Shown here piece after piece: positions 1 through 4,606 of a stretch of DNA of 6,084 nucleotides. Both the position numbers and the translations under genes were made by a program. This stretch comes from Planctomycetota bacterium (GTDB lineage: Bacteria; Planctomycetota; Phycisphaerae; WQYP01): contig JAJZCT010000224.1 of assembly GCA_021828925.1 (NCBI GenBank), positions 1 to 6,084 of the forward strand. The letters are read 5' to 3'. Under the pieces are notes generated by a model that saw only the letters and a program-made list of their open reading frames with translations, had not been told where the DNA came from and ran no database searches. Numbering within the stretch: the first letter of the stretch is position 1; each line of letters begins with the position of its first letter.

Positions 1-7
1 CGTATTT

Positions 8-277
8 ATGATGCATCGTTACCGCGAGGCCGAACATAATCCGCGCCGCATCTGGCGGTTCTGGGATGTCAGCGAACGGGCGCTGCTGATGTGTGCTTTT
101 GTAACGTGCAGCAGTTTTGGCTTTCTCGGCCTATCCCGCGACCGCGGCATCGCCAGCCTGGGAGTTATCATGGCGCTGGGAATTGCCTGTATCTACCTGT
201 CGGCCATATTTGTCATCCGCCCCCTGCTGACCTGGAGGCTGTCCAATAAAGGCGTTTACACGGCCCATCGAGATTAA
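8..277 (+). CDS. small two-helix membrane protein, function unknown
   Basis: This 89-residue protein is not one I recognise. Its N-terminus is basic and aromatic-rich (about residues 1-24, several Arg and Trp). Two hydrophobic stretches follow, roughly residues 25-43 and 49-73, joined by a short charged turn (SRDRG). A short polar tail with Arg, Lys and His ends the protein. This predicts a two-pass inner-membrane protein, probably with both ends in the cytoplasm because the basic residues lie at the two ends. The start is uncertain: two ATG codons are adjacent (8 and 11), no ribosome binding site is visible in the seven bases upstream, and the frame is open to the window edge. It could therefore be the C-terminal part of a longer protein. 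It ends with TAA and converges on the minus-strand lipoprotein gene. No catalytic motif is visible. Confidence 0.55.
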   Translation: MMHRYREAEHNPRRIWRFWDVSERALLMCAFVTCSSFGFLGLSRDRGIASLGVIMALGIACIYLSAIFVIRPLLTWRLSNKGVYTAHRD

Positions 278-290
278 AGATTTTATTATG

Positions 291-309
291 CCGCCGCGAC
301 AGACGGCGG
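291..309 (+). terminator. GC-rich hairpin 13 bases after the two-helix gene
   Basis: CCGCCG (291-296) pairs perfectly with CGGCGG (304-309) around a 7-base loop. It begins 13 bases after the stop codon of the two-helix protein gene, where a terminator would be expected. No T tract follows; the next bases are GCGAGCATTG. It may therefore be only an mRNA 3'-end-stabilising hairpin, or chance in GC-rich DNA. Confidence 0.3.
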
Positions 310-496
310 GCGAGCATTGTACTTTCCCTGACCGCGCATGGGATCCGACCATGACGCGTGTCAATAGCTCAATGCGGCAGCGTTGAACTGGCGGCGGGAA
401 TGAGATTCGATGACACGACGCGTCTTCCCCCGGAGCAGCGATGCCGCGCGACGCATCGGACGGCATCGATTTTCCCGAACTGCACTTCGCATCCAA

Positions 497-530
497 CCAT
501 GACGCTGCCGCGTCAGGCTCATTTTGTTTT
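497..530 (+). terminator. possible plus-strand terminator hairpin with T-rich tail
   Basis: TGACGC (500-505) pairs perfectly with GCGTCA (510-515) around TGCC. Two further C-G pairs (497-498 with 516-517) form if A499 is bulged. The sequence then runs CTCATTTTGTTTT to 530, which resembles an intrinsic terminator read on the plus strand. The only visible plus-strand gene upstream ends about 220 bases earlier, so its client is unclear. On the minus strand, where the lipoprotein gene is read towards it, no T tract follows the hairpin. Confidence 0.3.
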
Positions 531-555
531 CCGTGACCGCGTGTGGCATGTGGAA

Positions 556-846
556 TCATTGGTCGGATGGATGTCTGATCGCCACTTTCACCGGAGCGTT
601 GATGGTAGCGGCAGTTGCTGTTCCGGTCAGACGATTGACCGAGGGTGCCGAGCGCATTCCCTCGTCGTGGCGACCGCCCCCAAGTTGGTAGTCGCGGTTA
701 TTGCCTCGGTCGTACCGCCGCTGGCCTCCACGGTCGCCGTGGCCGCCGTAGAAACAACCACCCAAGGTTATAATCATTGCCGAGGCAAGAACTGACGTGG
801 CAATATTCCGGATTTTTTTTGGAACCTCATGATGAGAGTCCTCCAT
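556..846 (-). CDS. small Gly/Arg/Asp-rich lipoprotein with a frame-split start
   Basis: The open frame encodes 96 residues with a hydrophobic signal segment (about residues 13-28) ending in the lipobox L-G-G-C (Cys31). After cleavage and lipidation the mature part would be an envelope-anchored, low-complexity chain rich in Gly, Arg, Asp and Tyr (residues 32-63) with a Thr/Ala/Val-rich tail. No enzyme motif is seen. The start is the odd part. The in-frame ATG at 846 has no SD and gives an acidic, His-rich leader, unusual before a signal peptide. A second ATG at 830 lies 9 bases after a GGAGG (840-844) and gives a proper basic leader (MRFQKK), but it is one frame off. As written it stops after 18 codons. 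One extra A in the A8 run (813-820), or a -1 slip there, joins it to the lipoprotein body. A homopolymer error, slippage or a broken gene are all possible. Confidence 0.6.
   Translation of the reverse strand: MEDSHHEVPKKIRNIATSVLASAMIITLGGCFYGGHGDRGGQRRYDRGNNRDYQLGGGRHDEGMRSAPSVNRLTGTATAATINAPVKVAIRHPSDQ
813..820 (-). other. A8 homopolymer at the frame break of the lipoprotein start
   Basis: Read on the minus strand, the ATG at 830 runs ATG AGG TTC CAA AAA AAA TCC, while the lipoprotein body is read CCA AAA AAA ATC. The two frames differ by -1 exactly over eight A residues. The stretch A-AAA-AAA, in the frame of the ATG at 830, has the form of a -1 slippery heptamer. Runs of this length are also known sites of polymerase slippage and of sequencing error. 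Confidence 0.7.
840..844 (-). promoter_or_regulatory. Shine-Dalgarno GGAGG pointing to the ATG at 830
   Basis: On the minus strand GGAGG is followed, after 9 bases, by ATG at 828-830. The spacing is identical to that of the coiled-coil/BRCT gene in this window (GGAGG at 6029-6033, ATG at 6017-6019). The site overlaps the first codons of the open frame starting at 846, so it cannot serve that start. It therefore argues for 830 as the natural start. Confidence 0.6.
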
Positions 847-1050
847 ACAAGATAGACACCCTGCGAAACATATAAATTAAAGCACCCCAGCAGTCATCCA
901 TTTCCAATTTTCCCCACCGGCCCCGTGAAGCATTATAGCCGTCCAATACGCCAGCAGCCCAAAAAAAGATACGAATCTCAAAGGGGCAAACCACCGCCTT
1001 TGGGGCCGGCGCGTCAGGAGCGTGGCCGAGGTGCTTTTATGGTGCGTTCC

Positions 1051-1079
1051 ACCACCGGCAGAGCCGGCGGCTTTGTGAA
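1051..1079. repeat. dispersed palindromic repeat, copy 1
   Basis: The core CCGGCAGAGCCGGCG (1055-1069) is identical to 3763-3777. Over the 29 bases 1051-1079 versus 3759-3787 I count 25 matches, including a shared TTTGTG after the stem. The stem is CCACCGGC (1052-1059) with GCCGGCGG (1063-1070) around AGA, with one A-C mismatch. No called gene ends just upstream on either strand, so a pure terminator role does not explain this copy. A REP-like intergenic element is the simplest reading. Confidence 0.6.
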
Positions 1080-1121
1080 GTTTCCCGCACGGAGCGTTGT
1101 CCGGAAATATTGCCTCTCCCT

Positions 1122-1138
1122 AATCCGCGCAATCCGCG
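1122..1138. repeat. near-tandem octamer AATCCGCG
   Basis: AATCCGCG occurs at 1122-1129 and again at 1131-1138, with one base between them (period 9). Two copies can arise by chance, but they lie about 80 bases upstream of the helical lipoprotein gene and just after the palindromic repeat. They may belong to the same repeat-derived intergenic segment or form a paired binding site. No known operator is recognised. Confidence 0.35.
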
Positions 1139-1185
1139 GTTAACTACCGCCCGCCGCGTGGCCGTGGAGGAAATTCTGGGATAAA

Positions 1186-1210
1186 CTTGCAAGTGAGCTA
1201 TTGCAAGGAG
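1186..1210 (+). promoter_or_regulatory. inverted repeat overlapping the lipoprotein SD
   Basis: CTTGCAA (1186-1192) and TTGCAAG (1201-1207) are perfect 7-base reverse complements separated by 8 bases. The SD AAGGAG (1205-1210) lies 7 bases before ATG 1218, and its first three bases form the end of the 3' arm. As RNA, a hairpin would partly bury the SD; as DNA, the dyad could bind a repressor dimer near the promoter. Translational masking of the first gene could affect the following queC only through coupling. The repeat itself is certain; its role is inferred. Confidence 0.5.
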
Positions 1211-1217
1211 TTGGCTT

Positions 1218-1832
1218 ATGCGGTTGATGAAAGTTTTTGCGGTCGTCGTGTTGGCACCGGTATTGGTTTTTTCCCTTCCGGGGTGCAGTAACGCTCCGCC
1301 GCGTCGGGCGGCAATACAACAGCCGCTGAATCCGGCGGTGCTGCAAATATTGCGATCCTTGGCCAAGGGTCATAAAGATAAAACCCAACTGGCGTTTCTC
1401 GCGGATTTTAAGGGGTTGTCAAAATCGGTAGGCCGGTTTAACAGTTATATGTCCAATAGTCAGGGAAAGCTTTTAAAAGAACTCAAAGCATGGGCACAAA
1501 CGCATGGCGTTAAGCTGCATTATTTTTATCGTCCGGGCCTTTTCGGCAAAGCCCAGAAAATTATCGCGGATGACGAAGGCACTTTGTTGCTGCACAGCGA
1601 TGCCGCCGATTTTCAGAAGCGTTATCTGGTTATGATGTATATGGATTACTCCTGGCAATTTGCCATGGATAAGGCGGCCCAGCAGCAGGCCAAAAAGAAT
1701 CATGCCGGGCCGGGCTTGCTGCAATACCTGCACAATGCCATTGCGGTTAATAAACAATCCCTTGCGGATCTGTGGAAGCTTCTGGAACGGTACCAGTGGC
1801 AGAAAAGTAGCACTAGGCTTACGGCGAACTAA
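1218..1832 (+). CDS. predicted helical lipoprotein, function unknown, first gene of the que cluster
   Basis: The 204-residue product starts with a lipoprotein signal peptide: basic MRLMK, a hydrophobic core (residues 6-20) and the lipobox L-P-G-C with Cys23. The residue after Cys is Ser, which in enterobacterial sorting rules would favour the outer membrane. The mature part looks mostly alpha-helical, with a Lys/Gln-rich pattern. Its second half (about residues 129-195, from DFQKRYLVMMYMDY to the last helix) loosely recalls the spacing of DUF4142-type helical bundle proteins. I could not confirm this and would not name the family. The start is well supported by AAGGAG 7 bases before ATG. The gene ends 16 bases before queC on the same strand, so it is probably co-transcribed with the que genes. 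No catalytic residues are evident, and a direct role in queuosine synthesis is not indicated. Confidence 0.8.
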   Translation: MRLMKVFAVVVLAPVLVFSLPGCSNAPPRRAAIQQPLNPAVLQILRSLAKGHKDKTQLAFLADFKGLSKSVGRFNSYMSNSQGKLLKELKAWAQTHGVKLHYFYRPGLFGKAQKIIADDEGTLLLHSDAADFQKRYLVMMYMDYSWQFAMDKAAQQQAKKNHAGPGLLQYLHNAIAVNKQSLADLWKLLERYQWQKSSTRLTAN

Positions 1833-1848
1833 CCGGTAAACTCTGGGC

Positions 1849-2574
1849 ATGATGGATGTGGATACAAAAATCAAAAAAGCGGTCGTGCTGTTAAGCGGCG
1901 GGTTGGATTCCGCCACGGTATTGGCGGTCGCCAAAGATCGAGGCTTTGCCTGTTATGCCCTGAGCTTTGATTACGGGCAGCGGCATCGACAAGAGCTTCA
2001 TGCGGCGACACAAGTGGCTACTGACCTGGGCGTTGTGCAGCACGTTGCTTTGGATTTGAATCTACGGCGCTTCGGCGGATCGGCACTAACGGCGAATATT
2101 GCGGTCCCGAAAGATCGCCCCACCGCCGATATGGCCCACGGCATTCCCGTGACGTATGTCCCGGCGCGCAATACGGTATTTCTGTCCTGTGCTTTGGCAT
2201 GGGCGGAGGTGTTGGAGTGTTTCGATATATTCATCGGCGTCAATGCAGTGGATTACTCCGGATATCCCGATTGCCGCCCGGATTATATCGCCGCATTTGA
2301 AACGATGGCCAACCTGGCCACGCGCGCGGGCAGTGAAGGCCGCGGAAAGTTCCAGATTCATGCACCGCTCATGAGCCTGCAAAAAACCGGCATCATTAAA
2401 CTTGGACTTTCTTTGGGAGTTAATTACGGCCACACCTGGACGTGTTACGACCCGGGGGCTTCAGGTGCGGCCTGCGGCCGTTGTGATGCCTGCCAATTAC
2501 GGCTGGCCGCGTTTGAGCAGTTGGGCGTGGCCGATCCGGCACCGTATGAACAGAATCCGGGCGATAGAACATGA
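1849..2574 (+). CDS. queC: 7-cyano-7-deazaguanine synthase QueC
   Basis: QueC is the cytoplasmic ATP-dependent enzyme that turns 7-carboxy-7-deazaguanine and ammonia into preQ0. The 241-residue length is about normal for the family. Visible motifs are the N-type pyrophosphatase PP-loop SGGLDS (residues 16-21), the DYGQRHRQE stretch after strand 2 (41-49), VPARNT (104-109), [15 protein letters not shown] (130-144), and the C-terminal zinc site with Cys199, Cys209, Cys212 and Cys215 (C-x9-C-x2-C-x2-C). All key positions seem intact. ATG 1849 is followed directly by a second ATG at 1852, either of which could start the protein. No clear SD precedes them, so translation probably depends on the upstream lipoprotein gene 16 bases away. 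Its stop overlaps the start of queE. E. coli QueC has SGGQDS in the loop; the Leu form here is common in other bacteria. Confidence 0.97.
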   Translation: MMDVDTKIKKAVVLLSGGLDSATVLAVAKDRGFACYALSFDYGQRHRQELHAATQVATDLGVVQHVALDLNLRRFGGSALTANIAVPKDRPTADMAHGIPVTYVPARNTVFLSCALAWAEVLECFDIFIGVNAVDYSGYPDCRPDYIAAFETMANLATRAGSEGRGKFQIHAPLMSLQKTGIIKLGLSLGVNYGHTWTCYDPGASGAACGRCDACQLRLAAFEQLGVADPAPYEQNPGDRT

Positions 2575-3269
2575 AAATAGCGGAGATGTTTTACAGCATA
2601 CAGGGGGAAGGAAAACTCACGGGAGTTCCCTCATTTTTTATTCGTACTAGTGGGTGCAATCTGCGCTGCCGCTGGTGCGACACGCCGTACAGCTCCTGGG
2701 AGCCCACGGGAGAGAATAGGACGGTGCCGGAAATCTTGGATCAGGCAACCAAACAGCCCGGCCGGCATGTGGTCATCACCGGTGGCGAACCGATGATGCA
2801 GGGGCAACTGCAGCAGCTTGTTGCGGGGTTAAAAAATATGGGGCGGCACGTTACCATCGAGACGGCCGGAACCTTGTGGCAGGATGTGCCGATGGACCTT
2901 GCCAGCATCAGCCCGAAACTATCGAATTCCACGCCAACGGATGATCCCAAATGGTCCCAGACCCATGACCAGCGGCGCTTGAACCGGGACGTTCTAGAAA
3001 TGTTTGCGCGATCAAATCTCATTGGCGAACGGCAATGGAAATTTGTCATTTGTAAGCCGGAAGATATGGAGGAAGTGGACGAACTTTTAGCGAGCGTAGC
3101 AGAAGCGGCACCGATAAATCCTGCCGATGTCATACTCATGCCGGAAGGCATTACGGCCGACGCGATACAAACGCGCGGGACTTGGCTGGCGGAAATATGC
3201 CGCGAGCGGGGCTTTCGCTTTGGAATGCGATTGCATATTCTGCTGTATGGAAACACCCGCGGCACGTAA
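2571..3269 (+). CDS. queE: 7-carboxy-7-deazaguanine synthase QueE
   Basis: QueE is a radical SAM enzyme that rearranges 6-carboxytetrahydropterin to 7-carboxy-7-deazaguanine, the substrate of QueC. The 232-residue product carries the family start [13 protein letters not shown] (QGEG 11-14), the iron-sulfur site C-x3-C-x2-C (Cys29, Cys33, Cys36, followed by Asp37), the SAM-binding GGEP (71-74), ETAGT (97-101), SPKL (114-117), QWKFV (155-159), and the closing [11 protein letters not shown] typical of QueE. The start is fixed by the family N-terminus. ATG overlaps the queC stop as ATGA (2571-2574), and no strong SD is seen, which suggests translational coupling to queC. The segment between SPKL and QWKFV (residues 118-154, with [15 protein letters not shown]) forms part of the less conserved core. 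Nothing suggests loss of function. Confidence 0.96.
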   Translation: MKIAEMFYSIQGEGKLTGVPSFFIRTSGCNLRCRWCDTPYSSWEPTGENRTVPEILDQATKQPGRHVVITGGEPMMQGQLQQLVAGLKNMGRHVTIETAGTLWQDVPMDLASISPKLSNSTPTDDPKWSQTHDQRRLNRDVLEMFARSNLIGERQWKFVICKPEDMEEVDELLASVAEAAPINPADVILMPEGITADAIQTRGTWLAEICRERGFRFGMRLHILLYGNTRGT

Positions 3270-3329
3270 TATTGACGCCCCGCCCGGCAAATGTTTTTGA
3301 AATTCTCTTGAAACGAAAAGGAATAAGCC

Positions 3330-3695
3330 ATGAAAACAAAAGTCGCCCGAGTGCACCTGCTGAAAACGTTCGGCAACCCCCACCCCAGAAGAGATTACGA
3401 AATCGAACACATTGCGCCGGAATTTACGTCCGTTTGCCCGCAGACCGGCCAACCCGATTTTGGGACCATTCGCTTGCTGTATATTCCCGATAAGTTATGC
3501 GTAGAACTCAAAAGCTACAAAATGTACCTCCAGAGTTTTCGCAATGAAGGTATTTTTTACGAAGATGTCACCAATGTTATTTTGGATGAACTGGTTCAAC
3601 GGCTGAAACCCAGGCAAATGACCCTGATCAGTGAATGGACGCCACGCGGCGGATTACGATCTATTATCCGATGTGTTCATAAACCGGGGTACTGA
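3330..3695 (+). CDS. queF: NADPH-dependent preQ0 reductase QueF, short type
   Basis: QueF is a T-fold enzyme that reduces the nitrile of preQ0 to the aminomethyl group of preQ1 using NADPH. The 121-residue protein is of the short, single-domain (YkvM-like) class, and shorter than B. subtilis QueF (about 165 residues), mainly at the N-terminus and C-terminus. The thioimide-forming Cys36 and Asp43 lie in [14 protein letters not shown] (31-44). The QueF motif is [14 protein letters not shown] (59-72), followed by [10 protein letters not shown] (73-82) and TPRGG near the C-terminus. Where the B. subtilis enzyme reads FHED, this one reads FYED (76-79), so a His next to the substrate-binding Glu is Tyr. 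As I recall this also occurs in other short QueF proteins, so I expect it to be active. AAGGA (3318-3322) lies 7 bases before ATG. The gene begins 60 bases after queE and is probably the last of the operon. Confidence 0.95.
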   Translation: MKTKVARVHLLKTFGNPHPRRDYEIEHIAPEFTSVCPQTGQPDFGTIRLLYIPDKLCVELKSYKMYLQSFRNEGIFYEDVTNVILDELVQRLKPRQMTLISEWTPRGGLRSIIRCVHKPGY

Positions 3696-3758
3696 TTTTT
3701 TGTACTTGCAGGCACGGAATTAAAATATTTTTTGGGTTGTACCGCAGTCGATTGCGAT

Positions 3759-3787
3759 ACCGCCGGCAGAGCCGGCGATTTTGTGGA
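3759..3787. repeat. dispersed palindromic repeat, copy 2
   Basis: This copy matches 1051-1079 at 25 of 29 positions, including the 15-base core CCGGCAGAGCCGGCG (3763-3777) and the following TTTGTG. Here the stem is perfect, because G3762 replaces the A that mismatches in copy 1. It lies between the convergent ends of queF and trpA. See the terminator entry for its probable role at this site. Confidence 0.6.
3761..3782 (+). terminator. likely terminator of the que operon
   Basis: CGCCGGC (3761-3767) pairs perfectly with GCCGGCG (3771-3777) around AGA, followed by ATTTT. It lies 65 bases after the queF stop and 18 bases beyond the trpA stop on the other strand. The short T tract favours the plus-strand direction. 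On the minus strand no T run follows at once, so termination after trpA is less certain. An AT-rich stretch with T6 runs (3697-3735) precedes it. Confidence 0.5.
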
Positions 3788-3795
3788 ACTATTAG

Positions 3796-4605
3796 TTATT
3801 GCTTTAATCCGGCGGCGAGTTCCGCGGCAAAGGCCCCAACCGCGGCGGCAACATCGGGTGCCGGTTTGGCCAATTCCCGGGTGATGGTCTTGATGATCGC
3901 CGAGCCGACGATCACGCCATCCGCCAGTGATGCCAGCTCCGCCACCTGGTCCGGGCGGGAAATTCCGAATCCCACGCAGATGGGGTGCGGCGTCAGGGCA
4001 CGCAAAGATTTAAGATTCAGCGGCACATCGGCTGGTAATGATTGGCGTTCTCCGGTTATCCCGGTTACCGAAAGATAATAAATAAATCCGGTGCACAATG
4101 AGGCAATTTTGGCCCGTCGATCTGGAGCTGTGGTAGGAGCAATCAAAAGGCTGCTTTTGAGTTGATGTCTGTCTAATGCGGCAACCACGGCCGGCGCTTC
4201 CTCCAAAGGGACATCCGGCAAAATAAGCCCATCAATTCCCGCCTCCGCACAAGATGCGGCAAACACATCGGTACCGTGTTTGAAAATGATGCTAAAACTG
4301 GCCATGGCCATGATGGGCAGTGAAAATCCGTGGCCGCGGATTGTTTTAACCGCTTGGAGGATGCGCTGCACACTGGCACCATTTTGCAGTGCCAGACGAT
4401 AACTTTCCTGAATGGTCGGGCCGTCCGCAATGGGATCAGAAAATGGAATGCCCAATTCAATACAGCCCGCGCCGGCATGTTGCAGTGCTTCCAACAATGG
4501 CCCCAACATATCCACGCTGGGGTAACCGGCGGTGACAAAAGGGCACAGTAGCGCCCTGTGATGCTGCCCAGGCGCGGCAAACGCGGCTGAAAGCCTGTCG
4601 GTCAT
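3796..4605 (-). CDS. trpA: tryptophan synthase alpha subunit TrpA
   Basis: TrpA cleaves indole-3-glycerol phosphate to indole and glyceraldehyde 3-phosphate and passes the indole to TrpB. From ATG 4605 the product is 269 residues, almost exactly the length of E. coli TrpA (268). It is a TIM barrel with PFVTAGYPS (22-30), the catalytic Glu50 in CIELGIPFSDPIADGPTIQ (48-66), catalytic Asp61, LPDVPLEE (129-136), the mobile loop TGITGER (181-187), VGFGIS (211-216) and the phosphate-binding GSAI (234-237). The loop after strand 3 reads MASFSIIFKHG (101-111), where many bacterial enzymes have a YYNP-like sequence. An in-frame ATG at 4641 would add 12 residues inside the upstream gene; 4605 is preferred because it fits the family length. 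It starts one base after the stop of the coiled-coil/BRCT gene and has no strong SD, so coupling is likely. No trpB lies in view. Confidence 0.96.
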   Translation of the reverse strand: MTDRLSAAFAAPGQHHRALLCPFVTAGYPSVDMLGPLLEALQHAGAGCIELGIPFSDPIADGPTIQESYRLALQNGASVQRILQAVKTIRGHGFSLPIMAMASFSIIFKHGTDVFAASCAEAGIDGLILPDVPLEEAPAVVAALDRHQLKSSLLIAPTTAPDRRAKIASLCTGFIYYLSVTGITGERQSLPADVPLNLKSLRALTPHPICVGFGISRPDQVAELASLADGVIVGSAIIKTITRELAKPAPDVAAAVGAFAAELAAGLKQ

Positions 4606-4606
4606 G

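Larger units (their letters stand above)
278..555. other. spacer between two convergent genes, with hairpins but no gene
   Basis: The spacer separates the 3' ends of the two-helix protein gene and the minus-strand lipoprotein gene. Open frames cross it on both strands, but their translations are Arg/Ser/His-rich, lack family motifs and lack ribosome binding sites, so I do not call a gene. It contains a GC-rich hairpin at 291-309, a perfect short inverted repeat at 500-515, and the palindromes TGAC-GCGT-GTCA (352-363) and GACGCGTC (417-424). The nonamer CCATGACGC occurs twice, at 349-357 and 497-505. Hairpins are expected between convergent genes, and transcription termination is the simplest explanation. 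Confidence 0.5.
847..1217. other. 371-base divergent intergenic region
   Basis: This stretch lies between two divergently read lipoprotein genes and should hold both promoters. I found no convincing -35/-10 pair on either strand. The left part (about 847-910) is comparatively AT-rich, as a promoter for the minus-strand lipoprotein would be. The middle and right parts hold a palindromic repeat (1051-1079), a near-tandem octamer (1122-1138) and an inverted repeat over the downstream SD (1186-1207). A weak inverted repeat, CAAAGG (979-984) with CCTTTG (997-1002), is also present. The 72-codon open frame at 925-1143 has no SD, is Arg/Pro/Gly-rich and runs through the repeat, so I do not call it a gene. 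Confidence 0.5.

Noticed and set aside
361..549. 62-codon minus-strand open frame just after the lipoprotein
   Set aside because: Arg/Ser-rich, no SD, no motif. It might be a decayed continuation of the lipoprotein, but nothing supports that.
131..559. 142-codon open frame on the minus strand, overlapping the convergent spacer and the two-helix gene
   Set aside because: No SD, no family pattern, and it runs antisense through a gene with clear transmembrane character.
358..795. 145-codon open frame on the plus strand
   Set aside because: It is antisense to the lipoprotein with a clear signal peptide and lipobox, and its translation is His/Cys/Arg-rich without motifs.
1098..1126. TTGTCC with CTAATC at 17-base spacing as a promoter
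   Set aside because: The -10 match is poor, and such pairs arise readily by chance.
925..1143. 72-codon open frame in the divergent intergenic region
   Set aside because: No SD, Arg/Pro/Gly-rich, and the TGRAGG stretch is only the translation of the palindromic repeat.
1770..1848. preQ1 riboswitch before queC
   Set aside because: An AACTA is present near 1826, but I see no stem with the A-rich pseudoknot tail of preQ1-I, and the region lies within or right behind the lipoprotein coding end.
2741..3376. 211-codon minus-strand open frame over queE
   Set aside because: It is the antisense shadow of a gene with complete radical SAM motifs.
3737..4078. 113-codon plus-strand open frame over the trpA 3' end
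   Set aside because: It is antisense to the conserved C-terminal part of TrpA and starts within the terminator region.
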